A DNA stretch of 64,000 nucleotides from Bin55 sp009840545 (GCA_965208815.1 OZ242357.1:2418001-2482000); one strand, 5' to 3'. Numbered from the stretch's first letter, positions 48,601 through 57,653 are shown. Numbers and translations are program-made. The notes: generated from the sequence alone by a model not told the origin.

Positions 48601-49184
48601 ATAGTGCTATTCAATATGGTTGCAACTCCGGTCCAGAATGCTAGTAGGGGAAATACATCAAACGCTATTACGGCAATGAAAAATTCTAGTCCGGCACCCA
48701 TACTCCAATTCAGTACACCAATAATTGCAAGTACTGTTGCCAAAACAAAGAGCAAACTAAACGAGAATGCATAAATTAGAAAGAGAAGTGCAACTAAACC
48801 TATTGCATGACCGTGCAACAATTGAAAGTTGGAGATCGGTCTTGAATCTAATACTGGTTTGATGCGATCTCTAATTGCTTGCACCCTGATTTTGGCTACT
48901 AGGATTGATAGTATTAGAGGTGCAATCAATAAAAATGTCTGCGTAATAAGGGAGAATTTTATATATTCGGTATTAACTATTCCATTTAACGGAGATATAA
49001 TTTCGGTCACTGAATACTTGATGGTAATATCAAAGTAATTGATGAATATTATGATTGTTGTAATGATACATAGGATCCACAGAGCTACGGACGTTACCAA
49101 TTTTTTTATTTCCAACTTGGCAATTGTACAAGTAGTTCTAAAAGTGTTGATTGTCGGCAATAAACTGTGACCTTGATGTTTCAT
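45666..49184 (-). CDS. Giant ABC-2-permease-like protein with peptidase-like and golvesin-like parts
   Basis: A 1172-residue protein. Residues about 25-320 hold eight or more hydrophobic spans in ABC-2 permease style. Residues about 330-900 are extracytoplasmic and look like the M1-aminopeptidase-type region fused to permeases in other phyla, but no HExxH zinc motif is present. The last 120 residues (KIWVVQSGDSMSVEFDASKG, then SNRTNGSIVYADAVRW) match a golvesin/xanthan-lyase-type beta domain. No ABC ATPase gene is next to it. Clearly more AT-rich than neighbours, so likely acquired. Role unknown, perhaps surface or envelope modification. Confidence 0.72.
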   Translation of the reverse strand: MKHQGHSLLPTINTFRTTCTIAKLEIKKLVTSVALWILCIITTIIIFINYFDITIKYSVTEIISPLNGIVNTEYIKFSLITQTFLLIAPLILSILVAKIRVQAIRDRIKPVLDSRPISNFQLLHGHAIGLVALLFLIYAFSFSLLFVLATVLAIIGVLNWSMGAGLEFFIAVIAFDVFPLLAFWTGVATILNSTINSRTVNIIIIAALSVLLYIIMHQAPMTLAAHLGHVGMLTISLPSSIVDNEIDIGLIISRIGILGITYFLILISAHILKRNDDGRNRAYIWSYVMVLLIAIQFISWPIIAKGLTNTQHEKWRMTQEMLSLGSGGDILEISGQIEIDPGEKLHLDITMQIQLDLPDTQDNIILSFNPGMNVHLLDVNGSKQTYRFKDGILTIPISREIVFNEYLSLRLIASGIPNSHFGFLNEVVDIQNDWSTNNIFTRSLGYKTLIYDKKYIALPFTSRWLPTPITSTRANQRKTGESDFFSVDINVTVPLNWTIAAPHRDFYGSDSHSIHYRVAPKVPISNITLIASEFSRSGWNIDGVDVELLLHKNHANKLSYLEEYSPGIRVALKEVLEFLREHGISYPLNVLSLVEVPSNFRTYSGGWQMNSIISAPGLVMLREFSLPNVKLHQIANLDSEQYSIERRSQFAIGTLGSFFSSDPLGGDIFREGARNILEFATQPTGDSAPALSCILSDLVFRNLPVSRVVDEAPRNSFSATLANKMRIEGYLHDHVLVPQTLLRKDEYLNLVAQLFDVQVEGWRVLEKSLSELDFQREPKMSFNVLSAKCQAFADMLYNGLRQDEALGFLKELRNRFSGRSYTLSDIEKMAFDLESSKLAYLVEWIDSPGLPGYLLDVESVGLVENHEGLKYFETTILVRNDENISGVVTFELSRGESGFNIFLSEYDSHSFFIPANTTVRVRLNSRFRPSAVRVYTYISLNQGSLLVTLPTVNELNVRTESGASIETVEEDWKKSSGIIIDDLDGGFNIKSSEKPNEKNTLDFLWGNLPFGMRSDLELPYFAENEPLQSTWTRVRLEGAFGKYRRTAAVGIPGFREVLASFRSSIPHSSRWQLDLHMPVNPKLVQLLSGGNRNWLTSGRLSRTLQELGIYKIWVVQSGDSMSVEFDASKGKLGWNTLGSFDLKSEQVEVHISNRTNGSIVYADAVRWSSAPN

Positions 49185-49286
49185 GTTATGGGTAAGAACT
49201 CATAGAAGCCTCACGGCTGGTATATATGGTCTTTTCATTATGATTGGTTTGTCTTAATTGCAAGAGTGAGTTTGGTTGCGAGTATT

Positions 49287-50756
49287 GCTTGAATGCTGAT
49301 TCTTGACCAAAGGTAGATTTAGCTCCGTAATCTTAGTTCGATCACAGGTCGGGGGATTATATTTGGATCATGAATTGATCCGAGTTAAACGCCCTCTACA
49401 AGTATCAGACTAGCATTTGCAGAACGCTGTCGAATTCTCTTAAGCTCTGTGTATTCAGGAGAATTGAGCCATCCGCGTGCTGCACTAGCATCGTCAAATT
49501 CAATGACTACCATTCGGCCCGGCGACCAATTGCCTTCAATCAATTCAGCATTTCCACTTCGTACTAAGTACCTTCCACCGTTTGCCTCGACGGTCGCGCC
49601 GACGCGCTCCCGAAACTCTGAGAAGGTGCCTTCATCTGTAATGTCATCGTTAACAATCACGTATGCCGCCATGAAATTTCCCTTTTGTTTGTTGCGGTTG
49701 GTTTTTGGGGGACTGTGTTGGATTCAGTCCCGAGTCACGAATTTTACTGCACACTCATCTAAAACATCTGCTTAGTAGATACAGGCTCAGAAAACTGAGT
49801 CTAGTTGCATTCCGGAATTGTTAGCACGTGTACAGAGTACTTGTCCCTTAAGAGTTTTCCGTTCTTCAAGCTCGCTGATTAGCTTGTCAGCAATCGATTC
49901 GTCCGAGAACTCGTTTGAATCAAAGAAACCGAACATAGTTGCGCCTGTGGATGAGAGGCCGCAACCATGAATGCCAATAGTTGCGCTAAACGCTGACTTC
50001 ACTGATCGAAGAAGCGCCATGTCCGGTCGATTCCAATGTCTTCGTTTCCATCCTACATCCTGAATGGCATCAACACTCAAGCCAAACGTTTCGAGATCCA
50101 ATTCGCGCAATGCGGGCAAAAGAAGCATCAAGATTAGGTGTGATACAGACTGAACTTCGACGAGAGGAATGGGTGTATTGTCTAGCATGAAGTCAAGCTC
50201 TTCCTGTCCTGACAGTCCACGATGTTCGCTCGGAATGAAAAGCACTATTCCCCAAGTCTTGGGAAATTCGGCACGCATCAGGAGTGGTGGTTGACCCACT
50301 TTCGTTGCGAAATGAGAGGGTGCGAATGACTTCTTCTGCGAATTTACTGAGTGTCCTCCGTCAATCAATAGTCCACCGTTCTGAAAAGCATTGATACCGA
50401 TACCCGATGTGCCTCCGCGAGTGGACATGGTGCAGAGCTCTTCGAGAGAATGGTTCAATTCGAATCGCTTGTTCAACGCTGACAATATTGCCAACCTAGT
50501 CTGGGTCCCTGAACCCAATCCTTGATGCGAAGGAATTGTTTGCCTTATCGAAATTTGGATGCCTGGTTTCACTTGGAGTGCCTCACAGCTTGCTACGATC
50601 TCTGCAGCTACTAGCTGTTGTTCACCTTGTGAGCCCCCATTAATCTCAATTCGTTTGTGCGGACCAAATTCAAACGAAAATCCGGGGTGTTGGATTGAAA
50701 GACCGAGGCTGCCGTCCACACGGCCGCTCTCGCCATTCATGTCAATAAGGGTGAAG
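49287..50756. repeat. Long direct repeat, right copy
   Basis: Partner of 34508-35977. Here the GHMP gene continues past the repeat edge to its natural start, so this copy is the parental arrangement. Confidence 0.97.
49385..49672 (-). CDS. DUF1330-family protein, copy 2
   Basis: Identical product to 34606-34893. Third gene of the run trpB2 - RFAP-synthase-like - DUF1330, 114 bases after the GHMP gene, with a GGGAAA ribosome site. Small dimeric ferredoxin-like fold; possibly a catalyst or binding partner for an unstable intermediate, purely inference. Confidence 0.9.
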   Translation of the reverse strand: MAAYVIVNDDITDEGTFSEFRERVGATVEANGGRYLVRSGNAELIEGNWSPGRMVVIEFDDASAARGWLNSPEYTELKRIRQRSANASLILVEGV

Positions 50757-50803
50757 TGGAGTCTCGAAGGGGTACTAATTCGATGAGTCAAGGTCGAGCA
50801 CAT
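49787..50803 (-). CDS. beta-ribofuranosylaminobenzene 5'-phosphate synthase-like GHMP protein
   Basis: A 338-residue member of the archaeal MptG family, which joins PRPP to a 4-substituted benzoate with loss of CO2 and PPi. Diagnostic parts: RISTPSRLHFTLIDMNG at the start, the GHMP phosphate loop IPSHQGLGSGTQTRLAI (about 95-110), GTSGIGINAFQNGG, and GIHGCGLSSTGATMFGF near the end. Its ATG lies inside the trpB2 3' end (29-base overlap), so translation is coupled. No other methanopterin genes are visible; substrate in this organism unknown. Confidence 0.85.
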   Translation of the reverse strand: MCSTLTHRISTPSRLHFTLIDMNGESGRVDGSLGLSIQHPGFSFEFGPHKRIEINGGSQGEQQLVAAEIVASCEALQVKPGIQISIRQTIPSHQGLGSGTQTRLAILSALNKRFELNHSLEELCTMSTRGGTSGIGINAFQNGGLLIDGGHSVNSQKKSFAPSHFATKVGQPPLLMRAEFPKTWGIVLFIPSEHRGLSGQEELDFMLDNTPIPLVEVQSVSHLILMLLLPALRELDLETFGLSVDAIQDVGWKRRHWNRPDMALLRSVKSAFSATIGIHGCGLSSTGATMFGFFDSNEFSDESIADKLISELEERKTLKGQVLCTRANNSGMQLDSVF

Positions 50804-52145
50804 CTGAGAATCCCTTTAAGTCCAGATATCCGTGACCCGACAAACACAACACTATCACCTGTCTTTGCTTGGTTTTTGCAGCGTCGATTGCCCCCAATAC
50901 TGCATGTGCACTCTCCGGGGCAGCAAGAACACCTTCTGTTTTTAGGAATACTTGGCCTGCTTCAAAGACTTCTTTCTGACTGTAGGTCCGGGTATTGACC
51001 ACATCGTTTTTGACAAGTGCGGAGAGCACCGGCGTCTTGCCGTGATAGCGCAATCCTCCCGAATGAACTGGAGGCGGTACAAAACGATGGCCGAGCGTAT
51101 ACATCAGAATTCTAGGTGTTAGCTCAGAAAAGTCCGCCCAATCGTAGCGATATTCACCTTGGCTCAAAGTTGGTATTGAATCAGGTTCGATGGCGCGAAA
51201 TTCTATTGGACTACCGCCAATTTTCTCGAGCACAAACGGCGCGATAAAACCTGTGAAATTGCTTCCTCCTCCTACACAGCCGACCATCAAGTCGGGTGAC
51301 CTGTCAACTTGTTCGAGTTGTCGTTTTGTCTCTAATCCGATGATGGATTGATGAAGGACGGCATAGTAAGACATACAGCCCAGGGCTAGTCGTCGACTGC
51401 GATCTTCCTTTACGTACTCGATTGCCTCACTCATGCCAATGCCGAGACTTCCAGAATTATTAGGATCGTCTCTGAGAATGTTGCGCCCGGTTTGCGTGAG
51501 TTCACTTGGCGAAGAGAACACGTTTGCCCCGGCCATTCGCATTAAATAGCGGCGATATGGCTTTTCCTCGAAACTCTTGCGAATCATGAATACGTCGCAA
51601 CCTAGCCCAAGAGTCTCGCACGCCATAGCCAAAGCTGCTCCCCATTGTCCAGCCCCAGTATCGGTCACCATGCTGCGTATGTTTGACTCTTCTTCGAGGG
51701 TGGCGTAGTACGCCTGAACCAATGCTGTGTTGAATTTGTGGCTTCCCGCTGGATTTAGATCTTCACGCTTGTAGTAAATCTCGCTAGTCGTTCCGAGGTA
51801 CTTTTCGAGGGAGCGAGCACGCACGAGTGGAGAAGGTCGATAGCGTCGATAAACCTCAGATATGAAGCTTGGAATCTCGATCAACGCGTCGCTTCCATAT
51901 TTGCCTTCATGGAGCTCTATTCGAAGACACTCCAGAGGCCACAACCAGTCGTAGTCCTCAATTTCAACTGGTCGGTCTTCGATGGGATGCAATGGCTTTG
52001 GCACATCAAATGGCAGTTCGGCCACGATGTTGTACCAGTTCCTAGGCAGTTGCGACTCCGGAAGGAAAATCTTGTTTTCGTTAGTTGTCACACTCTTAGC
52101 TGGCTGATATTTGGCTACTTCACTTCGTGCCACGTCAAGTGTCAT
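50775..52145 (-). CDS. TrpB2-type tryptophan synthase beta-like PLP enzyme
   Basis: A 456-residue PLP enzyme of the TrpB2 class. PLP lysine in PAGSHKFNTA (about residue 117), TGAGQWGAALAMACE, phosphate-binding GGGSNFTGF, the TrpB2-specific N-terminal LPRNWYNIVAELPFDVPKPLHP and C-terminal LSGHGYLDLKGF. TrpB2 usually makes tryptophan from serine or phosphoserine and indole, without TrpA. No trpA or other trp gene is close, while an RFAP-synthase-like gene overlaps its end, so it may use a different acceptor. Likely first gene of a three-gene operon. Confidence 0.9.
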   Translation of the reverse strand: MTLDVARSEVAKYQPAKSVTTNENKIFLPESQLPRNWYNIVAELPFDVPKPLHPIEDRPVEIEDYDWLWPLECLRIELHEGKYGSDALIEIPSFISEVYRRYRPSPLVRARSLEKYLGTTSEIYYKREDLNPAGSHKFNTALVQAYYATLEEESNIRSMVTDTGAGQWGAALAMACETLGLGCDVFMIRKSFEEKPYRRYLMRMAGANVFSSPSELTQTGRNILRDDPNNSGSLGIGMSEAIEYVKEDRSRRLALGCMSYYAVLHQSIIGLETKRQLEQVDRSPDLMVGCVGGGSNFTGFIAPFVLEKIGGSPIEFRAIEPDSIPTLSQGEYRYDWADFSELTPRILMYTLGHRFVPPPVHSGGLRYHGKTPVLSALVKNDVVNTRTYSQKEVFEAGQVFLKTEGVLAAPESAHAVLGAIDAAKTKQRQVIVLCLSGHGYLDLKGFSDVLDLDSSN

Positions 52146-53191
52146 TCTTCGTTCCTGATCTCACACGGTATCCCAAGGATTTGTTAGGTCAGTAATTTGA
52201 CTACCGATTGTAGACGACGTGGAATTTCTGTGCTGACTGCGTGACCTTCTTTCGCCAGCCCAAATGGCCACGCTTCACTGGTCTACACGCAGTCTCATCA
52301 AGAATTTCATTTGTTTGAGCTGCTCTGTAAACAAGAGTGCACGAATTTCCCATGAATGCCCGAGCACCAGTCCAATGGGGAAGTTCACAAGGTTGATAGA
52401 TTCTCGGAGAAAGCTTTCATGAATCTACGCCATGCTTCGCGATGGCCCCGATCGTGTCGAACGATTCTCAACCAGTTCGAAAACGAGCTCCGCGTACGCA
52501 AGTCCAGACTTTCCAATTAACGACATTGGGTCAACAATTCGAAACTCATAGACTGCACACACGTGAAACATCGTCTGGTCTATTCTGAAATCCGCCGTTG
52601 TCGAGAACATTTGGTCGGGTTCAGTGAGTTCCGCGCTCAAGGTTCTCTGTTTGATGGTCCAAATATATAAGAAGCTTCGACCGACCAGCGCTTGCTAAAC
52701 GAATAACCCCCGTCAATTCGAAATGTTCTGTCAGCATCTTTCGACGCAACAACCAACGGACGACTTTCCGATGAAAACGAATCGATACAGAGGTACTGTT
52801 TCCGATTTGCCCAATCCTCCTACTAGGTAGAACGGAAACCAATTTGTCGCGTTGCAAGCCACTGCTCCAATCAAAGTCGTCAAGACCGAGATTGTGATTG
52901 CATCGGTCCAGTAACGAATTTTCACTCAAGTTCATTTTGATTGCGCTGAAGATTGATCCACCCTAAATTTCCTCCATTGACGGGTGCACACATCTCCTGC
53001 CTAAGGGCTATTCGGTTTGCAGTTTCAATACAACAATGCTCCTACAAATCTGGATATGGGAGTTTCTTCAGTTTGATTTATTCTCATCTAGAATATCTTC
53101 GAACCGTTGATCAGATTCTAGTCTTCAAAGAGCTTGGACAATCGTAGCCAATCAGCAGCGGCTTTGAAGCACAACATGGAAGCGTAACAGG
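52146..53191. other. Long region without an intact gene
   Basis: Contains the trpB2 promoter at its left. On the minus strand three short frames follow one another: 52731-52925 (TDAITISVLTTLIGAVACNATNW, lipoprotein- or signal-like), 52621-52935 C-terminal part (HFELTGVIRLASAGRSKLLIYLDH), and 52425-52640 (FRIDQTMFHVCAVYEFRIVDP). They might be the frameshifted remains of one secreted-protein gene. No family recognised. Confidence 0.35.
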
Positions 53192-55057
53192 ATGAATTTC
53201 ATCGATTTTATTGAGTGTTTGTCAAGTCAAACGAGAATTGAAAGCGTTGGACGAGCGATTAGGTCAAAAGGACCAGAGTTCGTCGTCATCACGCTTTTAG
53301 CGATTGCCCTTATCAGTTTGTCGGCATGCGGTCAAACAGGCAAGTCAACTGGTCCAAGCACAGAACAGAGCAACCAAGAACTCTCATGGAACAACGCAGT
53401 GTCCGAAGAGAATTCCATTGAGCAGGCGATGACTGGGACACGGACGGAGAATATAGGAGAACTCGAAGAATTAATGCTGTTCGAGAAGGGATTTGACCGA
53501 AGTACAGCTCTACACCAGTTACTCGCCCGTACAAGCGAAGAACGACTACCCGAGTTGCTCGAACAATCTGAAGAGATTTCTAGAGAAATGATTAGAGAAG
53601 AAGCACAGTCTTTAATCGTACAACGGATGGCTGGATTTGATCCTTTAACTGCTCTTCGACAGATTGATCAATTGCCCGTGCACTCGCACTTTTTCCTAAC
53701 GGAATTGGTGTTTCAGGAGTGGTCATTTAGGGATTTGAATGATGCTGTTGCACATGCGAAAACTCTGTCGACAACCCAAAGAATGGCGGCTGTTCAAGGA
53801 ATCCTCAAATCGAGGGACGATCTGTCCAGCAGTTTAAGGGATGAAATTGCCTCCCAGGTTGGAGGAGAGCAATTCGTCCTTCACATGCTGGCACAATCAA
53901 GTAAAGACGAGGCAATTGAGTTTCCTGAAATCGCGTGGGATTCACTCTTGGGTGATGCTCAGAACGAGCTTTCCCAAATTGGGTTGCTGATCGACGTTGC
54001 CAACGCTTGGGTGGAACGAGATGGGATAGACGCACTGGATCGAATCTACTCATCTTTAACGGATTGGGAAGTCAAAATTCCTGTAATGTCGACGGTCCTT
54101 CACAATCTTACGCTTGGAGACCCGCACGCAACTATTGAGTACGTAGTCAATCTTCAAGGCGATTATCGGAAAAACGCTCTCACACAGGCAGTATTGCAGT
54201 CATTTGCAACTAGTGACCCCCAAGGGGCATTGGATGTCATCAATTCCACTGAAGAAGCCGTTGTACCTCGAATGCAGATGCAGCATTCGGTACTGCAAAC
54301 TTGGGCCAGTAAAGATCCCAATGACTTGCTGGACAACATTCAAGATGTGCCTAAAGAATTACAAAGTGCCGCACAAGAGTATGCCATTGTCGTGATGGCA
54401 CGCACTGATGCCAAATTAGCTGTCACCCAATTAGAGAGATCAAACCTAGAGGACAGAATAGTGCACATCGCGAGCCAGATAGTTGATTACTGGGCAGATC
54501 AAGATGCACAGAATGCCCTTGATTGGGTATTGTCGAATCCAGATCTTGCAGAGTACAAACAGGAATTGCTCGTGCCAGTTTTCAACTCGCTCGCACTTGA
54601 GGATCCAACGCGCGCCATGGAATTAGCATTGAATCAACCTAATACCCAAGAAGAGAGAGGAATGGAACTCATAGTCATCGACTACTTGGCACGAAAAGAC
54701 ATACAAAAGGCCTTAGAACTACTACCGCTTGTTCGTCAAGGTCCCACGAAGTTTTCTGCGTATTCTTCGGTTGGTCGCGCATTGATTGAAAAGAAAAGAG
54801 TGAATCAATTGCTCAGCCTCGCACGATCACTGTCCAACGACGAACAAGAGAGTTTCTGGGCCACGACAGTCGATGATTGGGCTTTTCGTAAACCCAGACT
54901 ACTTTACAAGTCACTAGACGAATTACCTTACGATGCGATCAAACACAAGGCAGCATCGCGGTTGGTTGAATTGAACTCTCATCGCGTTAAGGTGTTTTCA
55001 ACTGACGAGGTTGACTCTTTGAAAGAACTAATTTCGAAAACAATTGGACCAAACTAG
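53192..55057 (+). CDS. Helical-repeat lipoprotein, unknown function
   Basis: A 621-residue predicted lipoprotein: hydrophobic h-region FVVITLLAIALISLSAC with lipobox LSAC (Cys about 46). The long, partly basic N-terminus before it is unusual; a shorter start may be used. The rest is repeated helical units of roughly 30-35 residues with recurring W..(D/Q)DP..A(L/M) and ALDWVLSNPD patterns (for example TWASKDPNDLLDNI, YWADQDAQNALDWV, SLALEDPTRAMELAL), like HEAT/TPR-type solenoids. Likely a periplasmic scaffold. Family not recognised. Confidence 0.8.
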   Translation: MNFIDFIECLSSQTRIESVGRAIRSKGPEFVVITLLAIALISLSACGQTGKSTGPSTEQSNQELSWNNAVSEENSIEQAMTGTRTENIGELEELMLFEKGFDRSTALHQLLARTSEERLPELLEQSEEISREMIREEAQSLIVQRMAGFDPLTALRQIDQLPVHSHFFLTELVFQEWSFRDLNDAVAHAKTLSTTQRMAAVQGILKSRDDLSSSLRDEIASQVGGEQFVLHMLAQSSKDEAIEFPEIAWDSLLGDAQNELSQIGLLIDVANAWVERDGIDALDRIYSSLTDWEVKIPVMSTVLHNLTLGDPHATIEYVVNLQGDYRKNALTQAVLQSFATSDPQGALDVINSTEEAVVPRMQMQHSVLQTWASKDPNDLLDNIQDVPKELQSAAQEYAIVVMARTDAKLAVTQLERSNLEDRIVHIASQIVDYWADQDAQNALDWVLSNPDLAEYKQELLVPVFNSLALEDPTRAMELALNQPNTQEERGMELIVIDYLARKDIQKALELLPLVRQGPTKFSAYSSVGRALIEKKRVNQLLSLARSLSNDEQESFWATTVDDWAFRKPRLLYKSLDELPYDAIKHKAASRLVELNSHRVKVFSTDEVDSLKELISKTIGPN

Positions 55058-55308
55058 ACTGACAGCCCACTCATCTTGGATCAAACGAAGTTTCTCATTG
55101 ACGATTTACTGCCTAGTTCCCGAAATGATATGCAGAGCATCAAGAACTGTGGATCGAGGCAGTCTGTTTCCGATTGTCCTAGATTTCTGATCTCGTGGTC
55201 GGTCGCGAATTCTTAAACCTAATCACGCACACCGTGTACGTCAAAGAATGATTATCACAAGCGAAGGTAGTGTCGTATTCACATACCCATTGTAGGACTT
55301 CCGCTTGG

Positions 55309-57153
55309 CTATTCTTTCGGACTGCTGTCTGGAGAAAAAACTTCGACCCTACCCACAACGAGCCGTCCTCTCACGGGGATATGTGCCTTGTAACCGTTTG
55401 TCTGAGTTTGGACTTCGATTCCCCGTTTACTGTCTTGAGAGTACATGGTTTCTAAACAAAGACCATTGGATTCGGTAAAAGATAATGGTCCATGCCAAGA
55501 TATGTACTCCCAATTCGAAATGGCTCTACCTCCGTCTGGCCACGAAAACACCTCGATTCCGAGATCTTCGTCATTGGCCCAAGGAATGTCTTTGTACCAA
55601 CATCTGACACTCGTCCCGTGTTCACTCTTGCGAAATACATAACTAAGCAGACTTCGATAATTGCCGTTTTCGGTAGTTTCAATTACAAATCCATGAGGTG
55701 CCACAGTGTGTAAATGTGGTGTTTCTCGTCTATAACCGCCCTCTGTTACAAAAACCGACATTCCATAGTGCCTTCCATTGACAACCATAGATTCAGATCT
55801 TTCTCCCTCACTGACACCAATGTGTGTGCCGACCCAATTCCCGTCTTTATAGGACAGGTACACAAGCAGACTGTACCCCTTGTGCAACAAAACTTTCAAC
55901 CCGTGTTGGATTCCGTTTACTCTTCGGGTAATAGTTCGTCCAAGCAGAATCGTTCCGATTGTGCCGTCTCTATGTTTCTTTTCAATTATGTTCTCATGCA
56001 AGCTCACAACATCTGTTCCGCTTGTGGGTGCCATTTTCACTTCTTCGTCACCCATTTTCGTTCCTTGGTCATAGCGAGTCGTTAAGCGGCTTCCGTCGGG
56101 CCATGTAAGAACCGCGGTACCATGCTGTTTGCCGTTCACCCATTGCACTTTTTCCTGCTCGTCGGTCGACCAGCTATAGAACGCCTCGCCGTGCATAGTT
56201 CCATCTTTCCAAGGTAACTCCACTTGGTCTCCGTTCCAGCACTTCTTTATTTGTCGACCGTGTTTCTTACCCTCAATCCATGGAATTTCATAGTGATCGA
56301 TCAGTTGTTTATTCTCAGTGGGCAACAGCGTCACACTCCTGTACGACTGTGTGCCGTGTTTCAGGTCACTTGCATAGGGAATTGTTGCTATATCACCGTT
56401 GCTGAAATTTGCAACCCAACGATCCTCTCGTTTTCCGGCTTCATAGTGTCCCATGAGTGTGGTCACTGAATTGGGTTGTGTTGGTGAACCTACTTCAAAG
56501 TTCTTCAGCGCACTAGTATTTTCGTCACTCATTCTGCATTCGATATGAGTCAGCCCAAGGCATGGTGCTGAGAATATCTGGTAGGTCCAAGCACCCTGTT
56601 GTTTTCCATTGCTCCATTCTCCGTCTCCTCGAATGACTCTGAAGTCCCAGCGAGTGGTCCAACGCCACTCCGTTGTCCCGGATCCTGAGAGCTTTTGATC
56701 AGTGCAATTGGAATTCCCTTGAAAGGAAACTGTTAAATTGGTTGAGGATGAGAATTTCCATGCATGACCACTTGAGTCACCTTCGAATTTGATCCAGCAT
56801 GAGCTGTCGCTCGATAAGTCTGTACAGTTGGGATCAAAGGTCTCGCGCTTGTTCAACCCTTCAAATACATAGAATCCCGCGCTTGCTATTCCTACGAATC
56901 GCGGCATAGACTCAAAAAGCTCGCGAAAGAGAGCTTGACCCTCCCAAACTGCCTTTGCGTGCAATTGACATGATTCCTGATGTTCAGCTGCAGATCCGTA
57001 GTCGTTCACGGAGTTGGTTTCAGGTTCTGGGCTAGACTTGAGCTTAGCATGGCACTCTAATGCGATGACGAGAACCACCAAGCAAACAACACATACTTGT
57101 CGGCGAACAAACGACTGGTTTCGTAGGGTTCCCATTGTCATTGTGGCACTCAT
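55309..57153 (-). CDS. MORN/YwqK-repeat secreted protein
   Basis: A protein of 614 residues from the ATG at 57153, chosen because a signal peptide (VCVVCLVVLVIALECHA) follows; the frame is open to 57333. After a domain with paired cysteines come many MORN-like units of about 22 residues: GEWSNGKQQGAWTYQIF, WIEGKKHGRQIKKCWNGDQVELPWKDGTMHGEAFYSW, WVNGKQHGTAVLTWPDGSRL. Such repeats form elongated beta surfaces. It ends convergently with the helical-repeat lipoprotein gene. Function unknown. Confidence 0.8.
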   Translation of the reverse strand: MSATMTMGTLRNQSFVRRQVCVVCLVVLVIALECHAKLKSSPEPETNSVNDYGSAAEHQESCQLHAKAVWEGQALFRELFESMPRFVGIASAGFYVFEGLNKRETFDPNCTDLSSDSSCWIKFEGDSSGHAWKFSSSTNLTVSFQGNSNCTDQKLSGSGTTEWRWTTRWDFRVIRGDGEWSNGKQQGAWTYQIFSAPCLGLTHIECRMSDENTSALKNFEVGSPTQPNSVTTLMGHYEAGKREDRWVANFSNGDIATIPYASDLKHGTQSYRSVTLLPTENKQLIDHYEIPWIEGKKHGRQIKKCWNGDQVELPWKDGTMHGEAFYSWSTDEQEKVQWVNGKQHGTAVLTWPDGSRLTTRYDQGTKMGDEEVKMAPTSGTDVVSLHENIIEKKHRDGTIGTILLGRTITRRVNGIQHGLKVLLHKGYSLLVYLSYKDGNWVGTHIGVSEGERSESMVVNGRHYGMSVFVTEGGYRRETPHLHTVAPHGFVIETTENGNYRSLLSYVFRKSEHGTSVRCWYKDIPWANDEDLGIEVFSWPDGGRAISNWEYISWHGPLSFTESNGLCLETMYSQDSKRGIEVQTQTNGYKAHIPVRGRLVVGRVEVFSPDSSPKE

Positions 57154-57326
57154 ACAGTGACCTTGCCGTCCATAGTAGAGACCAAACCTGAAGGAATGAA
57201 CGAAGAACTGTGGATTATTGATTGAATCAACGAATGTGTCGGTCCAAGCTAAGCACCAAACATTGCAAGCATCCTCAGACGATGCTAATAGTGAAACTAC
57301 AGGGGGAGCGGCCTGAGTCTTGACAA

Positions 57327-57653
57327 ATGACATCCAAAGCTGAATTGCTTGAACTCATCAGAAATGGAAAAAACTCTGGAGTAGAGTTCAAGCGAGTTAG
57401 TCTCCAACCAGAAGAATTGGCACGAGAGCTCGTTGCACTCTCAAATCTAGGGGGGGGGTGTAGTGGTCTTGGGCATTGAAGATAATGGAGAAGTAAGCGG
57501 ACTGACTCGGCCTCGAGTTGAAGCATGGGTTATATCGGTGGGCCGAGACAGGATAAGGCCAGAAATCGTTCCGTATTTTGAGATCTTCAAGGACTCGCAG
57601 AAGATGAGGACGTTGGTCTTGTACGATTAACCAGAGGGTTCGATGTACATGCA
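57327..57653 (+). pseudogene. AlbA_2/Schlafen-type ATP-binding protein, frameshifted and truncated
   Basis: ATG at 57327 (TSKAELLELIRNGKNSGVEFKRVSLQPEELARELVALSNLGGG). A run of nine G at 57450-57458 throws the frame; with eight G it continues VVVLGIEDNGEVSGLTRPRVEAWV, the conserved AlbA_2 core. A second shift near 57596 is needed to reach RLTRGFDVHALWH, where homology ends abruptly at the trpB2 stub. Related proteins are ATP-binding regulators or defence-associated. Confidence 0.78.
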
